A stretch of 64,000 bases of DNA from the NCBI GenBank assembly GCA_900548205.1, contig URJS01000003.1, forward strand, positions 1-64,000. The letters are read 5' to 3'. The stretch comes from an uncultured Roseburia sp. Lineage in GTDB: Bacteria; Bacillota; Clostridia; Lachnospirales; Lachnospiraceae. Positions 33,528 through 41,343 of this stretch are shown here, piece after piece (position 1 is the first letter of the stretch; each line of letters opens with the position of its first letter). Under the pieces are notes generated by a model. The model had not been told where the DNA came from. It did no database searches and worked only from the letters and a program-made list of their open reading frames with translations. The position numbers and the translations under genes were made by a program.

Positions 33528-34715
33528 ATGGAGAGAATAAAGAGGATTTATGAGGAAACGGACTGGGGCGGAATAGGCATTGCCTCGTACTACGGTTATT
33601 TTGCAGTCAATATGCTGATGAAGGCGTTTGCCTATGACCACGGTGACAATATTTATAAATACTTTTTTGTGTTTGGTATGTTTTTCCTTGTGATCAAATT
33701 GGTCACAACAAAATACACGCTGCGGGAGATCTGCTGGGCAGGCATCCTGATCGGTGTGGCAGTTCCGCTATCCATTATCACAAAATCAAATACATGGCTG
33801 CTTTTGTTTTTGACGATCATCGGGATGAAGAATTGCAGCTACCGGAATCTGATCAAAATTGCGCTCTATATCCGTATGTTCAGCATTTGTATTCTTGTGC
33901 TGGGATCGACCTTCGGTGTGTATGACATCGGATATAAGACGACGCCTGATACGAGCTATGTGGAGATTCCGGTCTACAGCTTTGCGATGGGAGAACCGAA
34001 TTACGCATTTTTATGCGTCTTTTTGACGATGCTTTTGCTCCTTTATTATAATTATGAAAAATTAAATAAATGGTGGTTTTTTGGAACAGCCGCGGTAGCG
34101 CTGATCTTTTATAAGCTGACCTTCTGCCGTACCGGGATCGCAGTATTTTTCTTCTGCTGGGGTCTGATCGTTTTTGAGAAGTGCGTCAAAAATAAAAAAG
34201 CAAAATTCATACTGGCGTTATCCGTTCCGGTCGGCGCGCTGTTTAGCTTCTGTACGATGGTCATTTATAACGCGGAAAATCCGGTGCTAAAGCTGCTCAA
34301 TCACTATGTATCGGGCAGAATTTATATTATGAACAGCTATTTCAGGGATCAGGGGCTTGCACTTTATCCGCGTACACAGGAGTCCTTTTATGCAAGCTAT
34401 TATGGACTGATTGATAATTCCTACATGTTTGTGCTCCTCTACTGCGGCTGGATCGTGGCAATCTTTTTCCTTGCTCTGATGTGCCAGACGCTGTTTCGGC
34501 TCTATAAGCTGGGACATTATAAGGAGCTTGTCATGATCGGAACGCTCGCATTATACGGAGTGCTGGAGCAGTTTGTTATGAACGGTTTTATGAATCCGTT
34601 TATTTTACTGGGAGCAATTTTATTGTACCCGAATATTCTTGAGAAATCGCCTGCAACAGTGCAGGAGCGGCATGAGGCGTCATATGAAACAATATCGAAT
34701 ACTACAGGTGCATAA
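33528..34715 (+). CDS. Wzy-like polysaccharide polymerase / O-antigen ligase family
   Basis: A protein of 395 residues with about eleven membrane helices and a large external loop (about 245-300) containing SGRIYIMNSYFRDQG, a placement typical of Wzy polymerases and WaaL-like ligases. SFAMGEPNYAFLCVF (about 155) stands where the family often has GxxHPN. It would join repeat units on the outer face of the membrane. Assignment rests on topology and context beside a Wzz-like protein and upstream of Wzx. Its 3' end overlaps the next gene by 32 bases. Confidence 0.65.
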   Translation: MERIKRIYEETDWGGIGIASYYGYFAVNMLMKAFAYDHGDNIYKYFFVFGMFFLVIKLVTTKYTLREICWAGILIGVAVPLSIITKSNTWLLLFLTIIGMKNCSYRNLIKIALYIRMFSICILVLGSTFGVYDIGYKTTPDTSYVEIPVYSFAMGEPNYAFLCVFLTMLLLLYYNYEKLNKWWFFGTAAVALIFYKLTFCRTGIAVFFFCWGLIVFEKCVKNKKAKFILALSVPVGALFSFCTMVIYNAENPVLKLLNHYVSGRIYIMNSYFRDQGLALYPRTQESFYASYYGLIDNSYMFVLLYCGWIVAIFFLALMCQTLFRLYKLGHYKELVMIGTLALYGVLEQFVMNGFMNPFILLGAILLYPNILEKSPATVQERHEASYETISNTTGA

Positions 34716-35901
34716 TTTTTATCAGATTCCGGGCGGCGAGGACGTTGTGGTCCGCAATGAAAAGCGGCTGATGGAGGAGCATGGGCATACGGTTTTTACC
34801 TACTACCGCACGAATAAGGAATTGAAGGAAAAGGGGATTTGGGGCAAGCTTTGTCTGCCCTTTACCGCGGTCTATTCCTTTCGGACAGTGCGGGAGGTCA
34901 AGAAGATCATAAGGGAAAATAAAATCGACATCGTGCATGTACACAATACGCTGACTATGGTCAGCCCGTCTGTTTTTTATGCGGCTTTCCGGTGTCATGT
35001 GCCTGTCGTGCAGACGCTGCATAATTTTCGGATGCTCTGTCCGGCAGGGTCTTTTTTCCGTGATAATGTGATCTGTGAGGAATGCGTTGCCGACGGTCTG
35101 CGCTGTGCCGTACGCCACAAATGCTATCGCGGCAGTACGGCGCAGACTGTGGTGAGCGCGATGATTTTAAAGATCCACCGGATGCTTGGCACCTACCGGC
35201 GGGTAAATTTTATCTGTCTGACAGAATTTAACCGAAAGAAGCTGTTAAATGCGCTCAATGCACCAAGCGTGCCAAAGCGGCGCTGGGCAGTGGATGCGGA
35301 CCGTGTTTACATTAAGCCGAATTTCACCTTTGCGGAGGGGCTTGCGCCGAGCAATGAGAGCGGGCAGGAGGAGTATTTCTTATTTGCCGGGCGTGTGGAG
35401 GCGCTAAAGGGCATTGATATTGCGATCAAGGCGTTTGAGCAGCTGCCGGAGAAAAAGCTCTATATTGCGGGAACAGGTCCGATGATGGAGGAGATGCAGG
35501 CGTATGTGAAGGAGCATCAGCTGACGAATATCAGATTTTTGGGATATTTGCAGAAGGAGGAAATGTCGGAGCGTTTTTATCACGCAAGGGCGGTGATCAT
35601 GACCTCGCAGTGCTATGAGGCGTTTGCGATGACGATCGCAGAGGCATATTCCTACGGCGTGCCGGTCATTGCCGGAAGTGTCGGCAATATGGATGGCATG
35701 GTGAAGGAAGGGATCACGGGTGTGAAGTTTCAGTACAATTCGGCGGAGGAGCTTGCAGAGAAGGTGCGGGAGTTTGAGACGCTTGATGTACACAAGCTAA
35801 AGGAGAATGCCAGAGCCTTTTATCAAAAGCGGTTAAGACCGGAGGATAATTATCGAAAGCTGGAGGAGATCTATGAGGATATTTTAAGGAAGCACACCTA
35901 G
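34684..35901 (+). CDS. GT4 glycosyltransferase
   Basis: A GT-B enzyme of 405 residues. The N-terminal domain has HNFYQIPGGEDVVVRNE (about 9-25) with the acceptor-side glycine-rich loop and VVQTLHNFRMLCPAG. The C-terminal nucleotide-sugar domain has LFAGRVEALKGIDIAIKAF (about 233-250), IAGTGPM and the E(x7)E pair in YEAFAMTIAEAYSYGVPVI (about 312-330). A Cys-rich insertion CEECVADGLRC...CYRG lies near 130. Retaining GT4 enzymes of this kind build the repeat unit at the cytosolic face. The start at 34684 is chosen because MKQYRILQVHNFY matches the family; the frame is open further upstream. Confidence 0.85.
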   Translation: MKQYRILQVHNFYQIPGGEDVVVRNEKRLMEEHGHTVFTYYRTNKELKEKGIWGKLCLPFTAVYSFRTVREVKKIIRENKIDIVHVHNTLTMVSPSVFYAAFRCHVPVVQTLHNFRMLCPAGSFFRDNVICEECVADGLRCAVRHKCYRGSTAQTVVSAMILKIHRMLGTYRRVNFICLTEFNRKKLLNALNAPSVPKRRWAVDADRVYIKPNFTFAEGLAPSNESGQEEYFLFAGRVEALKGIDIAIKAFEQLPEKKLYIAGTGPMMEEMQAYVKEHQLTNIRFLGYLQKEEMSERFYHARAVIMTSQCYEAFAMTIAEAYSYGVPVIAGSVGNMDGMVKEGITGVKFQYNSAEELAEKVREFETLDVHKLKENARAFYQKRLRPEDNYRKLEEIYEDILRKHT

Positions 35902-35920
35902 AGGAGAGGAGGGAGACCGG

Positions 35921-37021
35921 ATGAGAAAGAAAGCAGTTTTTATTACCAATATTCCATCGCCGTACCGCGTTGATTTTTTTGTCTATCTGCAGAAAAATTT
36001 TCCGGAGTATGAGTTTCATGTGATATTTTCGGGCGCCGGCATGGAGAATCGCCAATGGAGCGTAGAGCTGCGGGAGCTTGAGAATGCCGTCTTTTTAAAG
36101 TCGCGCACGATCGTGATCCGCAAGCGGTATGACGACCGATATATTTTTCTGCCTGTCGGAGTAGAAAAGACGCTGGCAGCGCTAAAGCCGGATATGGTAT
36201 TTGCGATGGAGTACAATCCGACGATTCTGCGCGCGGTGCACTGGTGCGTGCGGCATCATGTTCCGTTTGTGAGCTGGACGGACGGGACGCTTTATTCCGA
36301 GCGAAATATCGGGCGCGTGCAGCGTCTTTCCAGGCGCTACATCATAAAGCGCGCGGCGGCGTTTGTGGCGAGCAGCACTGCCTCAAGGGAGGCGCAGACG
36401 GCATACGGCGCAGACCCAAAGAAGTGTTTTCTTTCTTATCTGACAGTGGATATTCAAAAATATCTTGCAAAAAAAGATTCCTATGAGGCGCGCCAGATGA
36501 TTTATGTGGGAAGTCTCATCCAAAGAAAAGGACTTGATCTGTTGCTGCCTGCGCTTGCCGAAACGGCGGAGGATATCCGGCTTGTGATCGTCGGAGAGGG
36601 GCAGGAGAAGCAGGCTTTGTGCGAACAGATAGAGAAGCTTGGTATTTCAGACCGGGTAGAATGGAAGGGCTTTGTGGAGGGCGAGGCGCTGAGAAAGCTG
36701 TACCGCGCATCGGACGTCTTTGTGCTCCCGACGAGGGAGGACTGCTTTGGGCTTGTGATCTTAGAGGCGATGTGCGCGTCCCTTCCGGTGATCTCCTCAA
36801 AGTATGCGGACGGCGCAAGAGATCTGCTGGCAGAGGGGGAGAACGGGTATATGGTAGACCCGGAGGATACGAAAGCGTTCGCCAAGACGATCGATGGCAT
36901 ATTTGCAGAGGGCAGGCTTGCGCAGATGGGCGCTTGCAGCTATGAGAGGGCGCAGCAGTTTTCGTTTGCGAGGGTGGCAGAAGGCTGTATCGCGGCGCTT
37001 CGGTATGTGCTTGGCGAATAG
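35921..37021 (+). CDS. GT4 glycosyltransferase
   Basis: A GT-B enzyme of 366 residues beginning with FITNIPSPYRVDFF, a start typical of GT4 enzymes acting on lipid-linked surface sugars. The C-terminal domain has MIYVGSLIQRKGLDLLLPAL (about 190-209), IVGEGQE and REDCFGLVILEAMCASLPVI (about 273-292), with the two conserved Glu residues. Donor and acceptor are unknown. It follows the previous transferase by 19 bases in one run. Confidence 0.86.
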   Translation: MRKKAVFITNIPSPYRVDFFVYLQKNFPEYEFHVIFSGAGMENRQWSVELRELENAVFLKSRTIVIRKRYDDRYIFLPVGVEKTLAALKPDMVFAMEYNPTILRAVHWCVRHHVPFVSWTDGTLYSERNIGRVQRLSRRYIIKRAAAFVASSTASREAQTAYGADPKKCFLSYLTVDIQKYLAKKDSYEARQMIYVGSLIQRKGLDLLLPALAETAEDIRLVIVGEGQEKQALCEQIEKLGISDRVEWKGFVEGEALRKLYRASDVFVLPTREDCFGLVILEAMCASLPVISSKYADGARDLLAEGENGYMVDPEDTKAFAKTIDGIFAEGRLAQMGACSYERAQQFSFARVAEGCIAALRYVLGE

Positions 37022-37038
37022 ATGGAATGGAAGAAGAA

Positions 37039-38193
37039 ATGAAAAAAAAGATATTATTTAATGGTTTGGGAAACCGCGGCTGGATTGGCGGTCTTTATTA
37101 TCTGAAAAATATTATATTCAGCTGTCTGCAGAGTGAAAAAATTAAAAACAGCTTCGACATGATTGTGCTGATCGACCCAAAGCACGTGGATATTTTTGAT
37201 TGCTTTGCAGATACGGACGGCGTTGAGATTCGTATTTTTGCGGGCGAGAGCAAGTGGAAGCTGATGCTTTATGAGATGCGGCTGATTTGGGTGCAGGGCG
37301 TAAAATACTGCTATGCGCTGGAGTTAAATAAAATCGGACGTTTTTTTAAGCGCAAAGGGATTTTCTGGATACCCGATTTCCAGCATCGGACGCTGCCGGA
37401 ATTTTTTTCGCAGGAGGAGCTTGCCAGAAAGCAGGAGAAGGATACCGAGATGGTGATGAGCAAAAATCCCATGGTGTTAAGCAGTCTTGATGCAAAGAAT
37501 GATCTGGAACGCTTTTATCCCGGTTATCGCTGCAAGATTGAGGTCGTGCATTTTGTCTCTTATATAGAGCCGGAAATCCGCGCGATCACGCCGGAGCTTG
37601 AGGAGAAGGTGCGGGAGAAGTTTGGACTGAAAAAGAAGTACATCTATCTGCCGAACCAGTTTTGGCAGCACAAAAATCATATTGTGGCGGTGCGGGCGAT
37701 CGAGGAGTTAAAAAAGCGCGGCGCCTTAGCTGATCATGATTTTGTATTTACCGGAAATCTGGAGGATTACCGCAATCCTGCGTATATCAACCGCTTAAAG
37801 GAAATTATGGAAGCGCCGCAGGTGGCGGATGCGATACGTCTGCTTGGCTTTGTGGACCGCACAGAGCAGCTGTGCATTATGAAAAACGCGCAGTTTATTG
37901 TGCAGCCGTCTCTCTGCGAGGGCTGGGGAACAGTGCTTGAGGATGCAAAGGTGCTCGATAAGACGGTTCTTTTGTCTGATATTCCGGTGCACAGGGAGCA
38001 GATGAATGAGAAGTGCCGGCTGTTCGACCCGAACGAACCGGGGGAGCTTGCGGATTTGATGGAGCAGTTGGCAGGGGAAGCGCAAAGCCCCAAGACGGCG
38101 GAGCAGTTTGCGGGGAATATAGAGCAGGGGATCGCAAATATGTATCGGGAAGCGTGCGAATATGCGAAGGCATTGGAGCGTGTATTTCTATAA
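37039..38193 (+). CDS. GT4-like glycosyltransferase
   Basis: A protein of 384 residues with a divergent N-terminal domain (ILFNGLGNRGWIGGLYYLK) and a recognisable GT4 C-terminal half: IYLPNQFWQHKNHIVAVRA (about 203-221), RLLGFVDRTEQLCIMKNA and QPSLCEGWGTVLEDAKVLDK (about 293-312) with the conserved Glu pair. The QFWxHKNH element is typical of mannosyl/rhamnosyl-type GT4 members. ATG at 37027 would add four residues; 37039 has the better spacing from GGAAG. Confidence 0.82.
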   Translation: MKKKILFNGLGNRGWIGGLYYLKNIIFSCLQSEKIKNSFDMIVLIDPKHVDIFDCFADTDGVEIRIFAGESKWKLMLYEMRLIWVQGVKYCYALELNKIGRFFKRKGIFWIPDFQHRTLPEFFSQEELARKQEKDTEMVMSKNPMVLSSLDAKNDLERFYPGYRCKIEVVHFVSYIEPEIRAITPELEEKVREKFGLKKKYIYLPNQFWQHKNHIVAVRAIEELKKRGALADHDFVFTGNLEDYRNPAYINRLKEIMEAPQVADAIRLLGFVDRTEQLCIMKNAQFIVQPSLCEGWGTVLEDAKVLDKTVLLSDIPVHREQMNEKCRLFDPNEPGELADLMEQLAGEAQSPKTAEQFAGNIEQGIANMYREACEYAKALERVFL

Positions 38194-38204
38194 GGAGCGT
38201 TGAA

Positions 38205-39128
38205 ATGAAAAAAATGGTGATTACCGGCGTGAATGGATTTATCGGAAGAAGCGCCAAAGAATACTTTGAACGGGATTATGAGATCATCGGCATTGATTTA
38301 GCAGAGAATTATTGCGGTCAGAAAAACGGCGCCGGCAGTTTTACCTATTATCAGTGCAATATGTCGCAGAATCCTGCAGAGCTTGCCAATATTTTTACCG
38401 ATATGCAGCCGGATGTCGTGCTGCATTGTGCGGGAAGTGCAAACGTCGGTGCGTCGGTAGTCAATCCGATGGCCGATCTGGACGGAAATCTGCACAGCCT
38501 TTATCAGCTTTTGCTGGCATTAAAGTCATTTGAAAAAAGACCGAAGCTTATTTTCTTTTCCAGCGCGGCTGTCTACGGAAATCCCACGCACCTTCCGATC
38601 CGCGAGACGGATGCGCTTGCGCCGATTTCTCCGTATGGCGTGCATAAGCTGATGTGCGAGGAGCTGTGCCGCTATTATAACAGGGTGCACGGCTATCAGG
38701 CGCGTGCGATCCGTATTTTTTCCGCCTATGGCAGCGGACTGCGCAAGCAGCTTTTATGGGATATGTACCAGAAATATCAAAATACGGGAGAGATCAAGCT
38801 GTTTGGCACGGGGAATGAGACGAGAGATTTTATCCATGTGTCGGATATTATGCGTGCGATCGCGCTGATCCTTGCTTATGACGGAGATGAGGAGGTCTTT
38901 AATGTGGCAAACGGCGAGGAGGTTTCTATCCGCGCGCTGGCGCAGATTTATGCGAAGCAGCTTGGCAGGGATGAGAAAATCGTGGCGTTTACCGGGGAGA
39001 CAAAGGTGGGCGACCCACAGAACTGGTGCGCGGATATTTCCCTGCTGAAAAAAATCGGCTATCAGAAGCAGAAAGAGCTTGAGGCAGGCGTTTTTGATTA
39101 TGTAAACTGGGTCAAAGCAGAAGGGTAA
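38205..39128 (+). CDS. NAD-dependent nucleotide-sugar epimerase/dehydratase
   Basis: An extended short-chain dehydrogenase of 307 residues. It has a GVNGFIGRS NAD loop (about 8-16), FFSSAAVYGNP (catalytic Ser region, about 118), the YGVHKLMCE Tyr/Lys pair (about 142) and the substrate-side RDFIHVSDI (about 207). This fits the UDP-glucose 4-epimerase / GDP-sugar reductase group, but the exact substrate is not decidable. It would supply one nucleotide sugar to nearby transferases. The true start is the ATG after AAGGAGCG, although the frame is open much further upstream inside the previous gene. Confidence 0.85.
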   Translation: MKKMVITGVNGFIGRSAKEYFERDYEIIGIDLAENYCGQKNGAGSFTYYQCNMSQNPAELANIFTDMQPDVVLHCAGSANVGASVVNPMADLDGNLHSLYQLLLALKSFEKRPKLIFFSSAAVYGNPTHLPIRETDALAPISPYGVHKLMCEELCRYYNRVHGYQARAIRIFSAYGSGLRKQLLWDMYQKYQNTGEIKLFGTGNETRDFIHVSDIMRAIALILAYDGDEEVFNVANGEEVSIRALAQIYAKQLGRDEKIVAFTGETKVGDPQNWCADISLLKKIGYQKQKELEAGVFDYVNWVKAEG

Positions 39129-39131
39129 GGG

Positions 39132-40109
39132 ATGAGTGAAAGAAAGACGGCGCCGGTGATTTTGTTTACCTACAACAGACCGGAGCATACAAGGAATACC
39201 ATAGAAGCGCTGGCGGCAAATGAGCTGGCAGACGAAACGGAGCTTTATATTTTTTCAGATGCGGCGAAGCCGAAAAAGGATGACAGCGAGACGGCAGAGC
39301 TGGCATGGCGGGAAAATGTAAAAAAGGTGGAGCAGATCCGCGCTTATGCGGCAGACATCACCGGATTTGCAAGCGTCACGCTGGTGGAAAGGCATGAGAA
39401 CTATGGTCTGGCGCGAAATGTCATCGAGGGCGTGACGGAGATCGTAGATCGCTATGGAAAGGTGATCGTTTTAGAGGATGATCTTGTGACAAATCCGTTT
39501 TTTCTTCGTTTCATGAACGACGGGCTGGATCGTTACGAGAAAGAAAAGAGAGTCACGGGTGTGACGGGATATTCATTTTTGGATGATGACACCGATTATG
39601 ATAAGCCTTCTTATCTCTGCGGTCTGACGGGAACAAGCTGGTCGTGGGCGACATGGGCAGACCGTTGGGAAACGTTTGACGCGAATGCACAAGGGTGGGA
39701 GCGGCTGATCACAGATGCGGCTTACCGTAAGCGGTTTAATTACGATAATACTTATAATTTTTATCAGATTTTAAAGGCGCAGCAGCAGGATGCGGGCACA
39801 AATTCGTGGGCGATCCGCTGGTATTATACGACGTTTTTGCAGGACGGCTTGATTCTTGCTCCGACAAGGTCGCTTGTGGCAAACGACGGCTGGGACGGTT
39901 CGGGTGTCCACTGTGGGGACGGCGCTGCTCCGACAGCAGTACATGCCTTAAAGACAGCAGAGGCGATCACAGCGTTTCCGGATCGCATCGAAGAATTGCC
40001 GGATGTGCGCCGGAGGCTGAAAAAGGAATTGATCCGGATCTCGGAGCCAAGCATAATAAAGCGCGTGTATCATAAGGTGTTTCGGAGAAATTATGTAGGA
40101 GAACCGTAA
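39132..40109 (+). CDS. Glycosyltransferase, GT2/GNT-I-like
   Basis: A protein of 325 residues with a GT-A fold. It has APVILFTYNRPEHTRNTIEAL at the start (about 7-27), ENYGLARNVIEG (about 93), the DxD-like VIVLEDDLVTNPFF (about 113-126), GTSWSWATWADRW (about 172) and a C-terminal acidic/basic tail. The EDD with a following fixed-distance Trp-rich motif resembles GNT-I-like family enzymes in bacterial glycan loci. Specificity is unknown. The same frame continues past the TAA for 32 more codons (see the next entry). Confidence 0.8.
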   Translation: MSERKTAPVILFTYNRPEHTRNTIEALAANELADETELYIFSDAAKPKKDDSETAELAWRENVKKVEQIRAYAADITGFASVTLVERHENYGLARNVIEGVTEIVDRYGKVIVLEDDLVTNPFFLRFMNDGLDRYEKEKRVTGVTGYSFLDDDTDYDKPSYLCGLTGTSWSWATWADRWETFDANAQGWERLITDAAYRKRFNYDNTYNFYQILKAQQQDAGTNSWAIRWYYTTFLQDGLILAPTRSLVANDGWDGSGVHCGDGAAPTAVHALKTAEAITAFPDRIEELPDVRRRLKKELIRISEPSIIKRVYHKVFRRNYVGEP

Positions 40110-40208
40110 GCTCCGATTGTAAGCGCCTTATATGCAAGCGCTTATGATTGGAAAAACGAGAGGGTATATCAAAATATTTATGATCTGCGCAAACGGATGC
40201 TGGAATGA
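40110..40208 (+). pseudogene. In-frame 32-codon remnant after the TAA of the previous gene
   Basis: Directly behind the stop at 40107-40109 and in the same frame lie 32 sense codons ending in TGA at 40206-40208. They contain the protein-like ALYASAYDWKNERVYQ and end YDLRKRMLE, which reads like the C-terminal helix of a glycosyltransferase. There is no start codon or ribosome site of its own. It may be the tail of an ancestral longer gene, or a fragment left by a deletion. A short inverted repeat TAAGCGC/GCGCTTA (40120-40144) lies inside it. Confidence 0.4.
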
Positions 40209-40223
40209 TACAAGGAGACAGAT

Positions 40224-41045
40224 ATGAGGATTTTGGCGATTTTTACCTGTTTTAACCGGAGGGATTTGACGGAGCGGAGTATCCGTACACTGCGGGAGAA
40301 TCAGGAGGTAATCTTTGATTATGTCGTGGTAAATGATGGGAGCACGGACGGAACAGCAGAAATGCTGGCAGCCCAGCCGGAGCAGATCGACGTAGTCAAT
40401 GGCGATGGCGGACTGTTCTGGAATCGCGGTATGTATGAGGCGATCGAGCACACGAAAAAGCATCATCCCGATTACGATTATTATATGCTGATGAACGACG
40501 ACACAAAATTTTTTCCGGGCGTCTTTGATGAGATGCTTGCATCCTTAAAAGGGGATACGGTGATGGTCGGAGCAATCTGCAACGAGGACGGCAGTCTAAG
40601 CTACGGCGGCATCAAATATACAAAGGGCATCAAGTATAAAAAATACGGACCGGGGGAGCAGGAGCTTTGCTTTGACACGTTCAATGCCAACTGTGCCGTG
40701 ATCCCGCATGATATTTTTATGCAGGTGGGGATCGACCCGTTCTATCAGCACAGCATCGGCGATTTTGATTACGGCTTGCAGATCAGCAAAAAGGGATATG
40801 TGATCCGTGTGTTTGAAAAATATGTGGGCGAGTGCAATGACAATACCTTACAGCGGACCTGGCAGGATGAGAGCCTTCCGAGAATGGAGCGCATCCGGCT
40901 TAAAGAGAGCAGAAAGGGATTGCCGTTTGCGGACTGGTTTCATTTTCTGCGGAAAAATTTCGGGCTGGGAACGGCGATTGTCCGTTCGATGACGCCGTAC
41001 ATCCGTATTTTGCTCGGAACAAAGACGAGATATTCAGGGGCATAG
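40224..41045 (+). CDS. GT2 glycosyltransferase (rhamnosyltransferase-like)
   Basis: A GT-A enzyme of 273 residues. It has IFTCFNRRDLTERSIRTL (6-23), VVNDGSTDGTAEML (about 36), the metal-binding LMNDDTKFFPG (about 89-99) and a catalytic-base region GDFDYGLQISKKGY (about 183). NGDGGLFWNRGM matches the GT2 subgroup near GlcNAc/rhamnosyl transferases. With dTDP-rhamnose made in the same locus, rhamnose is a reasonable donor guess. It is the first gene after the remnant at 40110-40208, with AAGGAG upstream. Confidence 0.85.
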   Translation: MRILAIFTCFNRRDLTERSIRTLRENQEVIFDYVVVNDGSTDGTAEMLAAQPEQIDVVNGDGGLFWNRGMYEAIEHTKKHHPDYDYYMLMNDDTKFFPGVFDEMLASLKGDTVMVGAICNEDGSLSYGGIKYTKGIKYKKYGPGEQELCFDTFNANCAVIPHDIFMQVGIDPFYQHSIGDFDYGLQISKKGYVIRVFEKYVGECNDNTLQRTWQDESLPRMERIRLKESRKGLPFADWFHFLRKNFGLGTAIVRSMTPYIRILLGTKTRYSGA

Positions 41046-41050
41046 AAATG

Positions 41051-41059
41051 TGCTATACT
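41051..41059 (+). promoter_or_regulatory. Extended -10 promoter before the ACP gene
   Basis: TGC-TATACT (TATACT at 41054-41059) directly after the preceding stop codon. The best -35 at 17-base spacing is TATTCA (41031-41036), a weak match, so this would rely on the extended -10. Confidence 0.45.
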
Positions 41060-41107
41060 GTGGAGAGAAAACAAAAATAAAGGCGGATGCTTGAAATGGA
41101 GGAAAAT

Positions 41108-41320
41108 ATGGAAGAATTTTTAGGCTTTATGGCAGAAATACTTGAGACGGATCAGGAGAAGCTGACGCTTGAGACAACGCAGGAGGAGGTAGAGACATGG
41201 GATTCTCTCATGCAGCTGCGTCTTGTTGGTGAGGTGGAGGCAAAATACGGCGTGACGATCCCGATGGATGCTGTCTCGACGATCACAACGCTCGGCGGTT
41301 TTTATCAGTTTGTAAAGTAA
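41108..41320 (+). CDS. Acyl carrier protein
   Basis: A small acidic helical protein of 70 residues. The phosphopantetheine site is DSL in ETWDSLMQLRLVGEVE (Ser at about 34), after the usual acidic first helix. The WDSL form is that of stand-alone carrier proteins linked to non-ribosomal or FkbH-type chemistry, not the DSLD of fatty-acid ACP. The ATG at 41108 has GGAGG six bases upstream; an ATG at 41087 is less likely. The FkbH-like gene that would load it begins 24 bases downstream. Confidence 0.82.
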   Translation: MEEFLGFMAEILETDQEKLTLETTQEEVETWDSLMQLRLVGEVEAKYGVTIPMDAVSTITTLGGFYQFVK

Positions 41321-41343
41321 CACGGGAAAGGTTTGGGTGCAAG

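Noticed and set aside
38013..38204. Long N-terminal extension of the epimerase at 38205
   Set aside because: It overlaps the 3' end of the preceding transferase, has no ribosome site, and the Rossmann start begins at 38205.
40120..40144. Inverted repeat TAAGCGC/GCGCTTA as a terminator
   Set aside because: Seven base pairs with a long loop and no following T-run; it also lies inside the remnant coding frame.
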